A stretch of 22,332 bases of DNA. It comes from DASYLJ01 sp036009625. GTDB taxonomy: Bacteria > Desulfobacterota > Binatia > DP-6. Each line of letters begins with the position of its first letter. Positions within the stretch are counted from its first letter, which is position 1. The DNA is taken from contig DASYLJ010000061.1 of the NCBI GenBank assembly GCA_036009625.1, positions 1 to 22,332 on the forward strand, given 5' to 3'. The position numbers and the translations under genes are program-made. This document shows, in pieces, positions 1 through 8,397 of the stretch. Below the pieces are notes generated by a model. It had not been told where the DNA came from. It searched no databases and saw only the letters and a program-made list of their open reading frames with translations.

Positions 1-1
1 G

Positions 2-2029
2 ACGCCGACGGAGGTCGCGGTCGAGCTCGACGTCACCGACGGTGTCGACGCAGCGAGCCTGCGGCTCGTCCGCACCAGCGCACCGACGACGCCCCTCTGC
101 ACGCTCGCGGCGCTCCCCGGCGATCCGGCGGGACGGTTCGGATGCACCGTGACGATCGACGAGCCCGCTGCGACGTTGGTGCCGCTCGCCGTGGAAGCGC
201 AGGCGAACGGTGCGCGCGTGCTGTCGCCGGGGTTCCGACTACCGGTCGTCGCGCCGGACACACATGGTGTCGCGGTCATGGCCGCGGCGAGCACCGAAGC
301 GACGCGGCTCTGGGTCGACGCCAAGGCACGGCTCGGCGACACGCTCGCTGCACGCATGGAGACGCTGCGCGCGCTGCAGACCGTGCCGGGCATCCTCTCC
401 GCGGCGCTGAGCCCGAACGGCATCGACATCGTCGTGCGCTACACGAACGGATGGCAGGGTGGGCTCGTGCTCAACCGGCCGCCACCGGCGGCCGTCGCAC
501 CGGCCGCCGTGCACCCCGCGAGCACCGTTCGACCGGCGCCGCGTGGCGTCTTCCGTTCCTGCGGCGACGACCCCAGCGCCGGCATCTGCTGTCCCCTCGA
601 CCGCCGGACGCTGCTGGCGGGACGCGACGTCTTCATCTGGGACACCGGGTTCTTCCCCGACGCCCTCGACGACGGGCCGACGATCCGGAAGAAGTTCGAC
701 GAGCACGCCTGTCTCGGCCACCAGGTGCAGACGCTGCGGGGCGCCGCGGCCGACGTCGCGTCGATGGCGCAGTTCACCGCGCACTCGACGCTCGTCCTCT
801 CGACGCACGGCATGATCGACGAGAACGGCCGCGTCGCCATCTGCACCGGCGAGGAGGTGCGTGAGCCGGAGAGCGACGAGAAGTACCGTGACCTCGTGAT
901 GAAGGGATGGGTCTTCACGGGATTCGGTCCGGAGCTCGGGACGAAACAGTATCTCTGCATGAGCATCGACTACGTCGCGTCGCTCCCGGGCCGCTTCCCG
1001 GAGCACGCCGTCGTCTATGCCAGCCACTGCTACAGCGGCTACGGCAGCGCGCCGGCGGCCTATCGCGCCAAGGGCGCCGGCGCCTACTACGGCTTCGACT
1101 GGGCAGTCGACGCCGGCTACACGACCAACCAGGTGGCACCGCAGCTCTTCGACGGTCTCCTGAAGGATCTGCGCACCACGGGCAAAGCGTACGATGCCGT
1201 CGAGCCCAAGACGGATCCCACTCCCCATCCGCGCAAGGTGCTCGATCCGACGACCGGACGATTCTCGGAGATTCCCGGCGTCGCCCACTTCGTGTTCGCA
1301 GGAGACCCGGACCTCGCCTACACCGGCAAGCCGAAGCTCGAAGGCGAGTTCGCGACGCTCGAGGCGGGGGAGCAGACGACGCTCGAGGTCACCGTCGAAG
1401 GCGCCGAGATGTGCGACCTCACGCACCACTGGGTCGCCACCGGCGAGCGCGGCAACCTCGCCGGCGGCAACGACGTCGAGGGGACGATGCGGAGCCTCGA
1501 GTTCACGGCGGTCGCACCGCCGAACAGCGGCGTCGACGACATCGGCGTCGAGGTGCTGCCGCCGGACAGCGACGAGCCGATCGGCGTCGCGTGCGGCGGC
1601 GTCGTGGTCGATGCCACCTGCGGTGACGGCCGTCGCCAGGGAACGGAGCGCTGCGACGACGCGGACCTCGGCATCTGCACCGCCGGCTGCACGGAGAGCT
1701 GTCTCTGCGGCACCACCACGAGCACGACGACGACGTCGACGACGAGCACGACGTTCTTCGAGTGCACCGTCGGCGTGGCGTCGGACTGCCCGGCCACCCA
1801 GTGCTGCGATGCCGGTCGCCGCGAGTGCTGCGATCCGCTGAACGACCCGGCAGGCACCTGCAATCCCGGTGGCGGGCTCACTCCCAGCGGCTGCTGCAGC
1901 GACGACGGCTTTCCCTCCCAGTGCGCGGGCGACCCCGGCACCACCTTCCCGTGCCCCGTGACCTGCGAGAGCGGCCAGCTCTACGTCTGCATCTTCTGCG
2001 ACGGGAAGAAGATCGATCACGTCGAGTGA
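2..2029 (+). CDS. Exported clan-CD (caspase/gingipain-like) protease-like protein, C-terminal part (5' end outside window)
   Basis: The frame is open from base 2, so the N-terminus lies upstream; the GTG at 149 is internal. Numbering the 675 visible residues from base 2: residues 1-80 look like beta-rich (Ig-like) sequence. A clan-CD peptidase-like core follows. A hydrophobic strand ends in STHG (His269), a second strand ends in YASHCYSGYG (Cys343), and the core closes with FAGDPDL (GDP at 434-436), a motif common at the end of gingipain-type (C25) folds. Residues 445-535 look like another Ig-like sandwich. A DUF4215-like repeat starts at Cys540 (CGDG), followed by a Thr/Ser linker (571-584) and a tail rich in Cys pairs. 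The Cys density and linker indicate secretion. The His/Cys dyad and fold are inferred from motif order; whether it is an active protease is unproven. It ends 9 bp before the convergent cyclase gene. Confidence 0.75.
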   Translation, partial: TPTEVAVELDVTDGVDAASLRLVRTSAPTTPLCTLAALPGDPAGRFGCTVTIDEPAATLVPLAVEAQANGARVLSPGFRLPVVAPDTHGVAVMAAASTEATRLWVDAKARLGDTLAARMETLRALQTVPGILSAALSPNGIDIVVRYTNGWQGGLVLNRPPPAAVAPAAVHPASTVRPAPRGVFRSCGDDPSAGICCPLDRRTLLAGRDVFIWDTGFFPDALDDGPTIRKKFDEHACLGHQVQTLRGAAADVASMAQFTAHSTLVLSTHGMIDENGRVAICTGEEVREPESDEKYRDLVMKGWVFTGFGPELGTKQYLCMSIDYVASLPGRFPEHAVVYASHCYSGYGSAPAAYRAKGAGAYYGFDWAVDAGYTTNQVAPQLFDGLLKDLRTTGKAYDAVEPKTDPTPHPRKVLDPTTGRFSEIPGVAHFVFAGDPDLAYTGKPKLEGEFATLEAGEQTTLEVTVEGAEMCDLTHHWVATGERGNLAGGNDVEGTMRSLEFTAVAPPNSGVDDIGVEVLPPDSDEPIGVACGGVVVDATCGDGRRQGTERCDDADLGICTAGCTESCLCGTTTSTTTTSTTSTTFFECTVGVASDCPATQCCDAGRRECCDPLNDPAGTCNPGGGLTPSGCCSDDGFPSQCAGDPGTTFPCPVTCESGQLYVCIFCDGKKIDHVE
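1712..1753 (+). repeat. Thr/Ser-rich low-complexity linker (ACG/ACC/AGC/TCG codons)
   Basis: Fourteen consecutive Thr/Ser codons, mostly ACG, separate the DUF4215-like repeat from the Cys-rich tail of the protease-like protein. This is a coding low-complexity tract. Such linkers join domains in secreted proteins and may be glycosylated. A similar tract lies at 3888-3947 in a neighbouring gene. Confidence 0.8.
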
Positions 2030-2038
2030 CGTGCGATC

Positions 2039-3268
2039 TCAGGCGGACGCGATCGTGAACACCTCCGCCGGTAGCCGCACCCCGCGGAGCGCGTGCGTAC
2101 CGAGGCTGCGAAAGCGCTCGGGGGCGCCGACGTGCTCGACGAATCGTCCGCTCGCGACCAGCGGCACGTCGAGCACGGAGCACAGCAGCTCGAGCCGCGC
2201 CGTCTCGTTGACGGCGGGACCGACGACGGTGAAGTCGAGTCGACGATCCGAGCCGACGTTGCCGTACAGCACGTCGCCGGCGTGGAGCGCGAGGTCGAGG
2301 GCCGCGACGGGCCGGCCGTCGGCCCCTCGCGCCTGACGGAGGGACTCGGTGCGGTCGAGCGCGTCCACCGCCGCGTCGAGCGCGTCGGCACAGTCGCGGC
2401 GCGGGCCGTGGGTGGAGAAGGTGGCGAGGAGGCCGTCGCCGAGGAACTTGAGCACCTGCCCGCCGCGTTCCTCGACCGCGCCCACCAGCGCCTCGAGGTG
2501 GTCGTCGAGCATCGCCACCAGCACGTCGCTCGGCGTCGTGTCGGCGAGCGTCGTGAAGCCGCGCAGGTCGCCGACGAGGATCGCCGCCGTGATCGTCTCG
2601 ACCGATCCTCGGCGGATCTCGCCGTTCAGCACGCGCCCGCCGACATCGCGCCCGAGGTAGACGTCGAGCAGGCTGCGGGTCGTCGTGACGTGGGCCGCGA
2701 CCCGGAGCGCGGTCGCGAACGGCGGCATGACCTCGGCCAACACGGCGATCTCGTCGTCGCGGAAACCACCGGCGCGATCGGTGGTGAAGCTGATGGCGGC
2801 GCCCGAGAGCGGGCCGTCGAAGGATCCCTCGGTGCCGAACACGGCGACGAAGCAGACGTAGTCGGTGCCGCCGGCGTCCCGGAAGCGGGACAGCAGCGAG
2901 AAGTGCAGACCCTCGCCGCGCTCGAGCCGGTAGCGCGTCATCGGGATGCAGAACTCCGGTCCCCGTCCGTCGCGGGCTGCCCGTTGAGCGGACGTCACCG
3001 CGTCGTGGAACGGGCTCGTGGTGGCGATCGACGCGAACGAGCCGTGCCCGTAGGTCTCCACCAGGTCGGCACCGCCGCGCGTCCACGTCACGCCGATCGA
3101 CTCGACCTGCGGGTGGAGGGCGCTCATGCCGACGTGGCAGCGCCAGAGCGGCAGGCCGAGCGCGCCGAGCGTCTCGGCGGTGTGGTTCGCGATGCGTTCC
3201 GCCGGTGTCGCCGCCAGCGCCTGGCTGGCCAGCCAGCGTTTCAGTCCGTCGATCGTCGGGTGGCTCAT
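2039..3268 (-). CDS. Class III adenylate cyclase with N-terminal GAF-like sensor region
   Basis: A 409-residue protein predicted to make cAMP from ATP. The catalytic domain (about 225-405) has the metal-binding Asp234 (in VGDLRGFT) and Asp278 (in FLGDGL). It also has the adenine-selecting Lys274 and Asp345 and the transition-state Asn354 and Arg358 (in NETAR). All six residues expected of an active adenylate-type homodimer are present. Residues 1-195 have no membrane segment and look like a cytosolic GAF-like sensor, as in rhizobial cyclases; the ligand is unknown. The frame runs open to 3481, but the ATG at 3268 is chosen: it begins MSHPTIDG, GGAG lies 3 nt upstream, and the extra 71 residues are low-quality Arg/Pro sequence overlapping the start of the divergent gene. 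It converges with the protease-like gene and diverges from the DUF4394 gene. Confidence 0.9.
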   Translation of the reverse strand: MSHPTIDGLKRWLASQALAATPAERIANHTAETLGALGLPLWRCHVGMSALHPQVESIGVTWTRGGADLVETYGHGSFASIATTSPFHDAVTSAQRAARDGRGPEFCIPMTRYRLERGEGLHFSLLSRFRDAGGTDYVCFVAVFGTEGSFDGPLSGAAISFTTDRAGGFRDDEIAVLAEVMPPFATALRVAAHVTTTRSLLDVYLGRDVGGRVLNGEIRRGSVETITAAILVGDLRGFTTLADTTPSDVLVAMLDDHLEALVGAVEERGGQVLKFLGDGLLATFSTHGPRRDCADALDAAVDALDRTESLRQARGADGRPVAALDLALHAGDVLYGNVGSDRRLDFTVVGPAVNETARLELLCSVLDVPLVASGRFVEHVGAPERFRSLGTHALRGVRLPAEVFTIASA

Positions 3269-3325
3269 GATCTCCGCACCCGTCCTAGCGCGTCCCGCCA
3301 CCCGAGCCGAGATGCCGGTGGCGGT

Positions 3326-3353
3326 TTGCACCGTGGACGGTGAGCCGTACACT
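3326..3353 (+). promoter_or_regulatory. Candidate sigma70-type promoter for the DUF4394 gene
   Basis: TTGCAC (3326-3331), a 16-bp spacer and TACACT (3348-3353) sit upstream of the ATG at 3384. The predicted transcript would carry a leader of about 24 nt containing the GGAGGGGG ribosome-binding site. The match to consensus is only moderate, so this rests mainly on position in the divergent gap. Confidence 0.35.
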
Positions 3354-3383
3354 CGGAGAGACGGGTTGCGGAGGGGGTGTGGG

Positions 3384-5636
3384 ATGGGACGGACCGCGCG
3401 TGTGGGCTGGGTCTCGTTGACGGTCGCCGTGCTCGCCCTGGGGGCCGTGGCCCGCGGCGACCTCGTCCCTGGCGGCGGCAAGGCTGCCTCCGACTGCTAC
3501 CTCGAGTTCGACGTCTTCGGCGCCAGTGGGTCGCCCAAGGTCACCTGCATCGACGGCGACCCCGCGTGTGACACCGACGGACAGTGTCAGGGCGTCTGCA
3601 CCTTCGCGGTCGGGATCTGCGTCAACCAGACGAACGTCGCCGGCTGCACGCCCGCCGTGCCGAAGAAGGCGCTCAAGGTGAAAGGGGCGACGCTCGTCAC
3701 CGTCACCACGACCGACGCCGCGCCGCTCTGCGGGGCGCTGCGCGACGTGCCCGTGGCGCTCGGGGGGAAGAAGCGCACCAAGCGCGGCAAGAAGCGCATC
3801 ACGGCGACCGCCGTCGTCGACGGCAAGCCCGCGCGCGAGACCGACCGGCTCGTCCTCCTCTGCACGCCGCGCGAGGGGGCATGTCCAACCACCACGACGA
3901 CCGTTCCCACGACGACGACGACCACCACCACCCTCCCGCCGTCGCCGGACGCGCAGCTGCTGCTGACCGGCGCGCGGCTGGCGGCGGTCAGCACCGTAAT
4001 CCCCACGCTGGTCGAGACGCCGGTCGAGATCACCGGCATGGCTGCGGACGACATCCTGGTGAGCATCGATCGTCGGCCGCGGAACGGGTTCCTGTACGCG
4101 CTCGGATTCGATCCGGCGGCAGGGACGGTACAGCTCTACGTCGTGCATCCGACGAGTGCGTTCGCGGTGCTGGTCGGCCCCCCTGGCCAGTTCGTGAACG
4201 CGGGCGGAATGCCGGTGGACATCGGCAACGGCATCGGCACCCGCTTCGGCATGGACATCGACCCGGCGGTGGATCGCGTGCGCGTCGTGGCCAGCACGGG
4301 CGAGAACTTCCGGATCAATCCGAACACGGGCGCCCTCGTCGACGGCAACCTCGGCGGCGGGGTCGTCACCGGCCTCAACATGGACGGCCCGATCAACGGC
4401 ACCACCGACAGCGTGCAGGAGACCGCGTACACCAACGTCGACACCCTCGCGTCGTTCGCCACGCAGTACACGATGGACGCGTCGCTGGACGCGCTCTGCA
4501 TCCAGAACCTGCCGAACTCCGGGACGCAGACGGTGTGCCAGCCGCTCGGCACGGCGATCGATGCCGTCCTCGGCTTCGACATCGCGCCAGGCGTAGACGT
4601 CGAGGCCAACAACGTCGCCGCCAGCGGGACGGGCGTGGCGGTGGTGCGGCCCGCCGGCCAGCTGACGGAGGGTCTGGTGTCGGTCGACCTGACGACGGGA
4701 GCGCTCGGTGCGGTGGCCCCGATCGGCACCACCGACATCCGCGGGATCGCGATCCGGCCGCCGGCGTCGCTGCCGATCGTGGGTCTGACCGACTCCGGAA
4801 CGAGCTTCGTGCGCTTCACGCGCGACCATCCCGGTACCGTCGTCAGCGTCGGGCTGACCGGGGTGACGGCCGGCGAGACCATGGTCGGGATCGACTATCG
4901 TCCGCAGACGGGCCAGCTCTTCGGTCTCGGCATCAACGCCACGGCGAACACGGGGACGCTCTACGTGCTCGACTCGCAGACGGGTGCCGCGATCGCCGTC
5001 GGCACGCCCGGTCAGATCGCGTTCGTCGGCGCCGGCGCCATTCCCATCGATTTTCCGGATCCCGCCGTGATCGGCTGGGGCGTCGACTTCAATCCCGCCG
5101 TCGATCGGCTCCGTGTCGTCACCGGCTCGGGGCTGGACTTTCGCGTGAACCCCAACGACGGCAGCCCCGTCGACGGCAACCTCGGCGGCGTCACGCTGGT
5201 CGGAGGGACCAACCCGGACGGCGACATCCACGGCCTCACCACCAGCGCCGACGGTGCCGCGTACACCAACAACGTGGGCCGGCCACTCGTCGGCGGTATT
5301 CCCACCACGCTCTACACGCTCGACGCCGTCACGAATGCGCTCCACATCCAGAACCCGCCCAACACCGGCACGCAGACGAACGAGCTGCCCGTCACGCTCG
5401 GCGGCTCGCCGCTCGACTTCACCTCGCAGAGCGGCTTCGACATCCCGAGCGACGTCAGCGTCGACACGTCGAACGTCGCAGCGACCGGCGCCGGCTACGC
5501 GGCCCTCGCGGTCGGGGGGACGACGCACCTCTATGCCATCGATCTGGCCACCGGTGCGGCCTCCGATCTCGGCGCGATCGACGACGGCACCACGAGCCTC
5601 ACGGGCCTGACGGTCGGAACGACCGCGCTGCAGTAG
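3384..5636 (+). CDS. Exported protein with Cys-rich N-terminal domain, Thr linker and two DUF4394 modules
   Basis: A 750-residue secreted protein of unknown function. The start is the ATG at 3384, which has GGAGGGGG just upstream and gives a clean signal peptide (MGRTARVGWV, then a hydrophobic stretch to about residue 25). The frame continues upstream to 3126 only as a shadow of the cyclase gene. Residues 26-167 form a Cys-containing domain (DCYLEF; CDTDGQCQGVC). A Thr-rich linker occupies 169-187. Two DUF4394 copies follow (about 190-465 and 468-750), each with NPAVDR/DPAVDR, an FR(I/V)NPN motif, VDGNLGG and IQNxPNxGTQT. DUF4394 resembles beta-propeller surface repeats, and no enzyme motif is visible. 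The last codons form a hairpin (5611-5625, CGGTCG-gaa-CGACCG). The next gene starts 41 bp downstream on the same strand. Confidence 0.88.
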   Translation: MGRTARVGWVSLTVAVLALGAVARGDLVPGGGKAASDCYLEFDVFGASGSPKVTCIDGDPACDTDGQCQGVCTFAVGICVNQTNVAGCTPAVPKKALKVKGATLVTVTTTDAAPLCGALRDVPVALGGKKRTKRGKKRITATAVVDGKPARETDRLVLLCTPREGACPTTTTTVPTTTTTTTTLPPSPDAQLLLTGARLAAVSTVIPTLVETPVEITGMAADDILVSIDRRPRNGFLYALGFDPAAGTVQLYVVHPTSAFAVLVGPPGQFVNAGGMPVDIGNGIGTRFGMDIDPAVDRVRVVASTGENFRINPNTGALVDGNLGGGVVTGLNMDGPINGTTDSVQETAYTNVDTLASFATQYTMDASLDALCIQNLPNSGTQTVCQPLGTAIDAVLGFDIAPGVDVEANNVAASGTGVAVVRPAGQLTEGLVSVDLTTGALGAVAPIGTTDIRGIAIRPPASLPIVGLTDSGTSFVRFTRDHPGTVVSVGLTGVTAGETMVGIDYRPQTGQLFGLGINATANTGTLYVLDSQTGAAIAVGTPGQIAFVGAGAIPIDFPDPAVIGWGVDFNPAVDRLRVVTGSGLDFRVNPNDGSPVDGNLGGVTLVGGTNPDGDIHGLTTSADGAAYTNNVGRPLVGGIPTTLYTLDAVTNALHIQNPPNTGTQTNELPVTLGGSPLDFTSQSGFDIPSDVSVDTSNVAATGAGYAALAVGGTTHLYAIDLATGAASDLGAIDDGTTSLTGLTVGTTALQ
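3888..3947 (+). repeat. Thr-rich linker (TTTTT-VP-TTTTTTTT-LPPSP)
   Basis: Five Thr codons, Val-Pro, eight Thr codons, then a Pro-rich end, joining the Cys-rich N-terminal domain to the first DUF4394 module. It is low-complexity coding sequence typical of secreted multidomain proteins in this type of genome. Confidence 0.8.
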
Positions 5637-5677
5637 CGGATTTGTCGCATTGCGCGACGCCGTGGTAGCGACGGCGC

Positions 5678-7282
5678 GTGCATCGAATCTTCGCGGCAAC
5701 CATCGCGATGCTCTGCGCGGCCGCGGTCGCGGCTGCCGGCATCGCCCCGTCCTCTCCCGACGCGGCATTCATCGAGGGCCAGCGACTGACGCTGGCGAAG
5801 CGCAAGCTCCTGGTCGTCTCCAAGGATGACGGCATCGATCTCGGGGGCGGCGAGGGCAGTGTCGCCGACCCCGTGATCCACGGCGCCACGCTGCGCGTGC
5901 TGTCGACCGACGGCGACGTCTTCGACACCACCTACGAGCTGCCGAAGACGGGATGGCACTACACCAAGAAGAAGGGTGCCCTCGTCGGCTACGCCTACCG
6001 CGGCAAGGGTGCGGTGAAGCAGGTCGTCGTTCGCGCCGGCAAGGTCGTGCGCGTCGTCGGCGCCGGCGACGACCTGGGTCACTCGATCACGCTCGCGCCC
6101 GACGAGGTCCGCGTCGTCCTGACGCTCGGCGCGCGGCAGTACTGCACCGAGTTCGAGGGCGTCGGCAGGTTCAAGTCGGGCAAGCTCTTCACGTCCGGCT
6201 CGACGCATCCGCCGACGCGATGCCCGCTCCCCTACGGCGAGGATTCGGCGTGGCTCTGTCGGCCGGGGCTGGCGTTCGACGAGTGCCTGGCGAACGGTCT
6301 GGACACGACCGTCGTCCATCCCGACCTCTCGACCACGCTCGAGGTCGGCCCCGCGGGCACCGGCGGGGACTACGACTGCTTCTACGTCTACCCGACGGTC
6401 GATCTCTCGAGCACGCCGGGGCTGCACGAGGACGTGACCGATCCGCAGTACGTCAGCTACACGCTCGATCCGCTGCTGTCGCAGGTGGCGCGCTTCCGCG
6501 GTCAGTGCCGCATCTTTGCGCCGCACTATCGTCAGACGACGATCGGCAGCTTCGGATCGCCCGACGCCGAGGCGCTGCAGGCCGCCGCGTATGCCGACGT
6601 GCTCGACGCGTGGCGCCTCTATCTCCGCTACTACAACGCGGGCCGGAACGTCGTCATCATGGCGCACTCGCAGGGCACGTTCATGACGACGCGTCTCATC
6701 CGGGAGGAGATCGATCCGTTCCCGGCGGCGCGCGCCACGCTCATCGCGGCACTGCTCATCGGTGGCAACGTCACCGTGCCGCAGGGCGCGATCGTCGGCG
6801 GCGACTTCGCGAACGTGCCGCTGTGTCGATCCGCCGCCGAAACCGGATGCGTGATCGCCTTCCGCAGCTACGCCGAGGGCCATGCGCCGACGGAGGGGTC
6901 GAACGACACCGGCGACGCGGCGCTCGACCAGGCGTGCACGAACCCGGTGGCGCTCGCGGGCGGTCCCGGGCTGCTCTCTGCGGCGTACTTCCCGACGCAG
7001 CTCCACCAGCCGATCTTCCAGATCGTCCCCGATCCCGGCTTCGGCACGCCGTTCGTGTCGTACCCGTCCTTCTACACCGCCGAGTGCGTGAAGGACGTGA
7101 CGGACCACAGCTATCTCGAGGTGCGAGTGACGCCCGGGGTGGGCGACCTCCGTCCGAACCCGATCCCCTTCGACCACCCGGCGCTGATCCCGAGCTTCCT
7201 CGGTACCCACATCCTCGACTGGAGCTGGCCCATGGGCGAGCTGCTCCCGCTCGTCGCCGCGAAGGCCGCGAGCATGCCCTAG
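5678..7282 (+). CDS. Exported DUF3089-family alpha/beta hydrolase with unnamed N-terminal domain
   Basis: A 534-residue predicted secreted esterase/lysophospholipase-like enzyme. The GTG start at 5678 gives a signal peptide (MHRIFAATIA, then Ala-rich to about residue 20); the ATG at 5708 would remove its charged N-region. The Shine-Dalgarno signal is weak. Residues about 28-165 form a beta-rich region with GYAYRGKG near 104 and a VRAG motif, resembling the C-terminus of the beta-helix protein at 19430-21559. The DUF3089 domain begins near DYDCFYVYPTVDL (231 onwards), with APHYRQTT and the nucleophile elbow AHSQG (Ser331). DHSYLEV or GTHILDW near the C-terminus could supply the catalytic His. 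The substrate is unknown. It follows the DUF4394 gene by 41 bp, and its stop codon overlaps that of the convergent DUF1214 gene. Confidence 0.87.
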   Translation: MHRIFAATIAMLCAAAVAAAGIAPSSPDAAFIEGQRLTLAKRKLLVVSKDDGIDLGGGEGSVADPVIHGATLRVLSTDGDVFDTTYELPKTGWHYTKKKGALVGYAYRGKGAVKQVVVRAGKVVRVVGAGDDLGHSITLAPDEVRVVLTLGARQYCTEFEGVGRFKSGKLFTSGSTHPPTRCPLPYGEDSAWLCRPGLAFDECLANGLDTTVVHPDLSTTLEVGPAGTGGDYDCFYVYPTVDLSSTPGLHEDVTDPQYVSYTLDPLLSQVARFRGQCRIFAPHYRQTTIGSFGSPDAEALQAAAYADVLDAWRLYLRYYNAGRNVVIMAHSQGTFMTTRLIREEIDPFPAARATLIAALLIGGNVTVPQGAIVGGDFANVPLCRSAAETGCVIAFRSYAEGHAPTEGSNDTGDAALDQACTNPVALAGGPGLLSAAYFPTQLHQPIFQIVPDPGFGTPFVSYPSFYTAECVKDVTDHSYLEVRVTPGVGDLRPNPIPFDHPALIPSFLGTHILDWSWPMGELLPLVAAKAASMP

Positions 7283-8397
7283 TGGGCGATCTCCGCGAAC
7301 GGCACGACCTCGGCGGTCGGCGTTTCGACGGCGCCCTCGGCGAGCATGAAGCGCCAGAACACCAGGCCGTAGGTGCGACCTTCGGTGTCGAGCCAGTTCG
7401 GGTGGCCGGGGTCGCGGTGCGCCAGGATCATGCGGAAGCTGCCGTCCGGCTCGAGCGTGGTCTGCGCGCGGTTCCGCGACACCGGACGGTTGGCATAGTC
7501 GAGCGTCTGCATGAAGCGGTTCCAGAGCGATACGTTGGCGCATCGGCAGCTGGGCCAACGCGCCGTCATGACCAGGGCGTCGTCCGGCCCGATCACGTAG
7601 GGCGCCATCGAGTAGGTCACGTCGAAGGCGGCGAGCCCGAAGTTGCCGGGCGGCACCGGCGGCGGGAACTGGTTCGGGATCAGCGACACGAAGGGCGGCG
7701 GCGTGGAGCGCACCATCGGCGGCTGGTCGAGCGTGCGGCTGCGGACGAAGTGCGCGACGCGACGGATGGCGCGCGCGACCGACACGTCGTCCGGCGGCGG
7801 GGGCGGGGCGCCGGGCTCGAGCCGCTCGATCTCGAGCGCCGCGTTGCGGGTGGGGTCGGCGGCGGCGGAGCGCAGGTTCTCGTAGTAGTGCCGCGTCGTG
7901 ATGCGCGTGGCCGCGGGCTCGAGTGCCAGCCAGTTGCGGGACTGCGGCGTGCCGCCGAGCCGGATCTCGAAGCGACCATTGGCGTCGACGTCGAACGACA
8001 TGTCGTTGAGGACGCCGGCGGTGCGGGTCGCCATGCTGCCGTCCGCGGTGTCGCATTCGACGGTGATCGACACGTACACCGCGCCGTCCATGCAGCCGCG
8101 GACGACGTAGGCGTGCTCGGGGCTCACCGCGGCGTCGTGGTAGATCGCGTCGGCGTTGTCGCCGGTGAGCTTGCGCGTCGGCGAGACGATGCGCTGGAAG
8201 CGCGGCCGGGACGCGTCCGACTCGAAGAAGGTGACGAGCCCGCCCTCGAGCATGTGCATCACGGCGCGGTGCGCGCCCGTGACGTCGTCCTCGCCGAGCA
8301 GGTTCCATTCCGTGCTCGCCCAGCGGCGATCGATCTCGCCCAGCGTGTCGAGCAGCTCGCGGAAGGCTCGCCGGCTCTCGGTCTCGATCTCGCTCAT
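7279..8397 (-). CDS. DUF1214 domain-containing protein
   Basis: A 372-residue cytosolic protein with no signal peptide. GDNADAIYHDAAVSPEHAY and the later NGRFEIRLGG ... NWLALEPAATR match the beta-rich DUF1214-type proteins often found beside sulfotransferases, SDRs and acyl-CoA enzymes in mycobacteria and Binatota-like genomes. The C-terminal part carries WPSCRCANVSLWNRF and DYANRPVSRNRAQT, which I recognise as characteristic of this subgroup. The biochemical function of DUF1214 is not established. The ATG at 8397 has AGGAG six nt upstream, inside the end of the sulfotransferase gene. Its first four bases (ATGA) overlap that gene's stop, so the two are probably co-translated. The 3' end shares a CTAG with the convergent hydrolase gene. 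Confidence 0.82.
   Translation of the reverse strand: MSEIETESRRAFRELLDTLGEIDRRWASTEWNLLGEDDVTGAHRAVMHMLEGGLVTFFESDASRPRFQRIVSPTRKLTGDNADAIYHDAAVSPEHAYVVRGCMDGAVYVSITVECDTADGSMATRTAGVLNDMSFDVDANGRFEIRLGGTPQSRNWLALEPAATRITTRHYYENLRSAAADPTRNAALEIERLEPGAPPPPPDDVSVARAIRRVAHFVRSRTLDQPPMVRSTPPPFVSLIPNQFPPPVPPGNFGLAAFDVTYSMAPYVIGPDDALVMTARWPSCRCANVSLWNRFMQTLDYANRPVSRNRAQTTLEPDGSFRMILAHRDPGHPNWLDTEGRTYGLVFWRFMLAEGAVETPTAEVVPFAEIAH

Noticed and set aside
239..2020. A 593-codon minus-strand open frame opposite the protease-like gene
   Set aside because: Arg/Ala/Val-rich low-quality sequence without motifs; an antisense shadow typical of very GC-rich coding DNA.
1712..3947. The ACG/ACC-rich tracts (1712-1753, 3888-3947) as microsatellites or CRISPR-like repeats
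   Set aside because: They stay in frame as Thr linkers inside long coding regions and have no spacer structure.
3285..5768. An 827-codon minus-strand open frame opposite the DUF4394 gene
   Set aside because: Composition is dominated by Arg, Asp, Val and Gly with no domain; the plus strand has a signal peptide and two DUF4394 copies.
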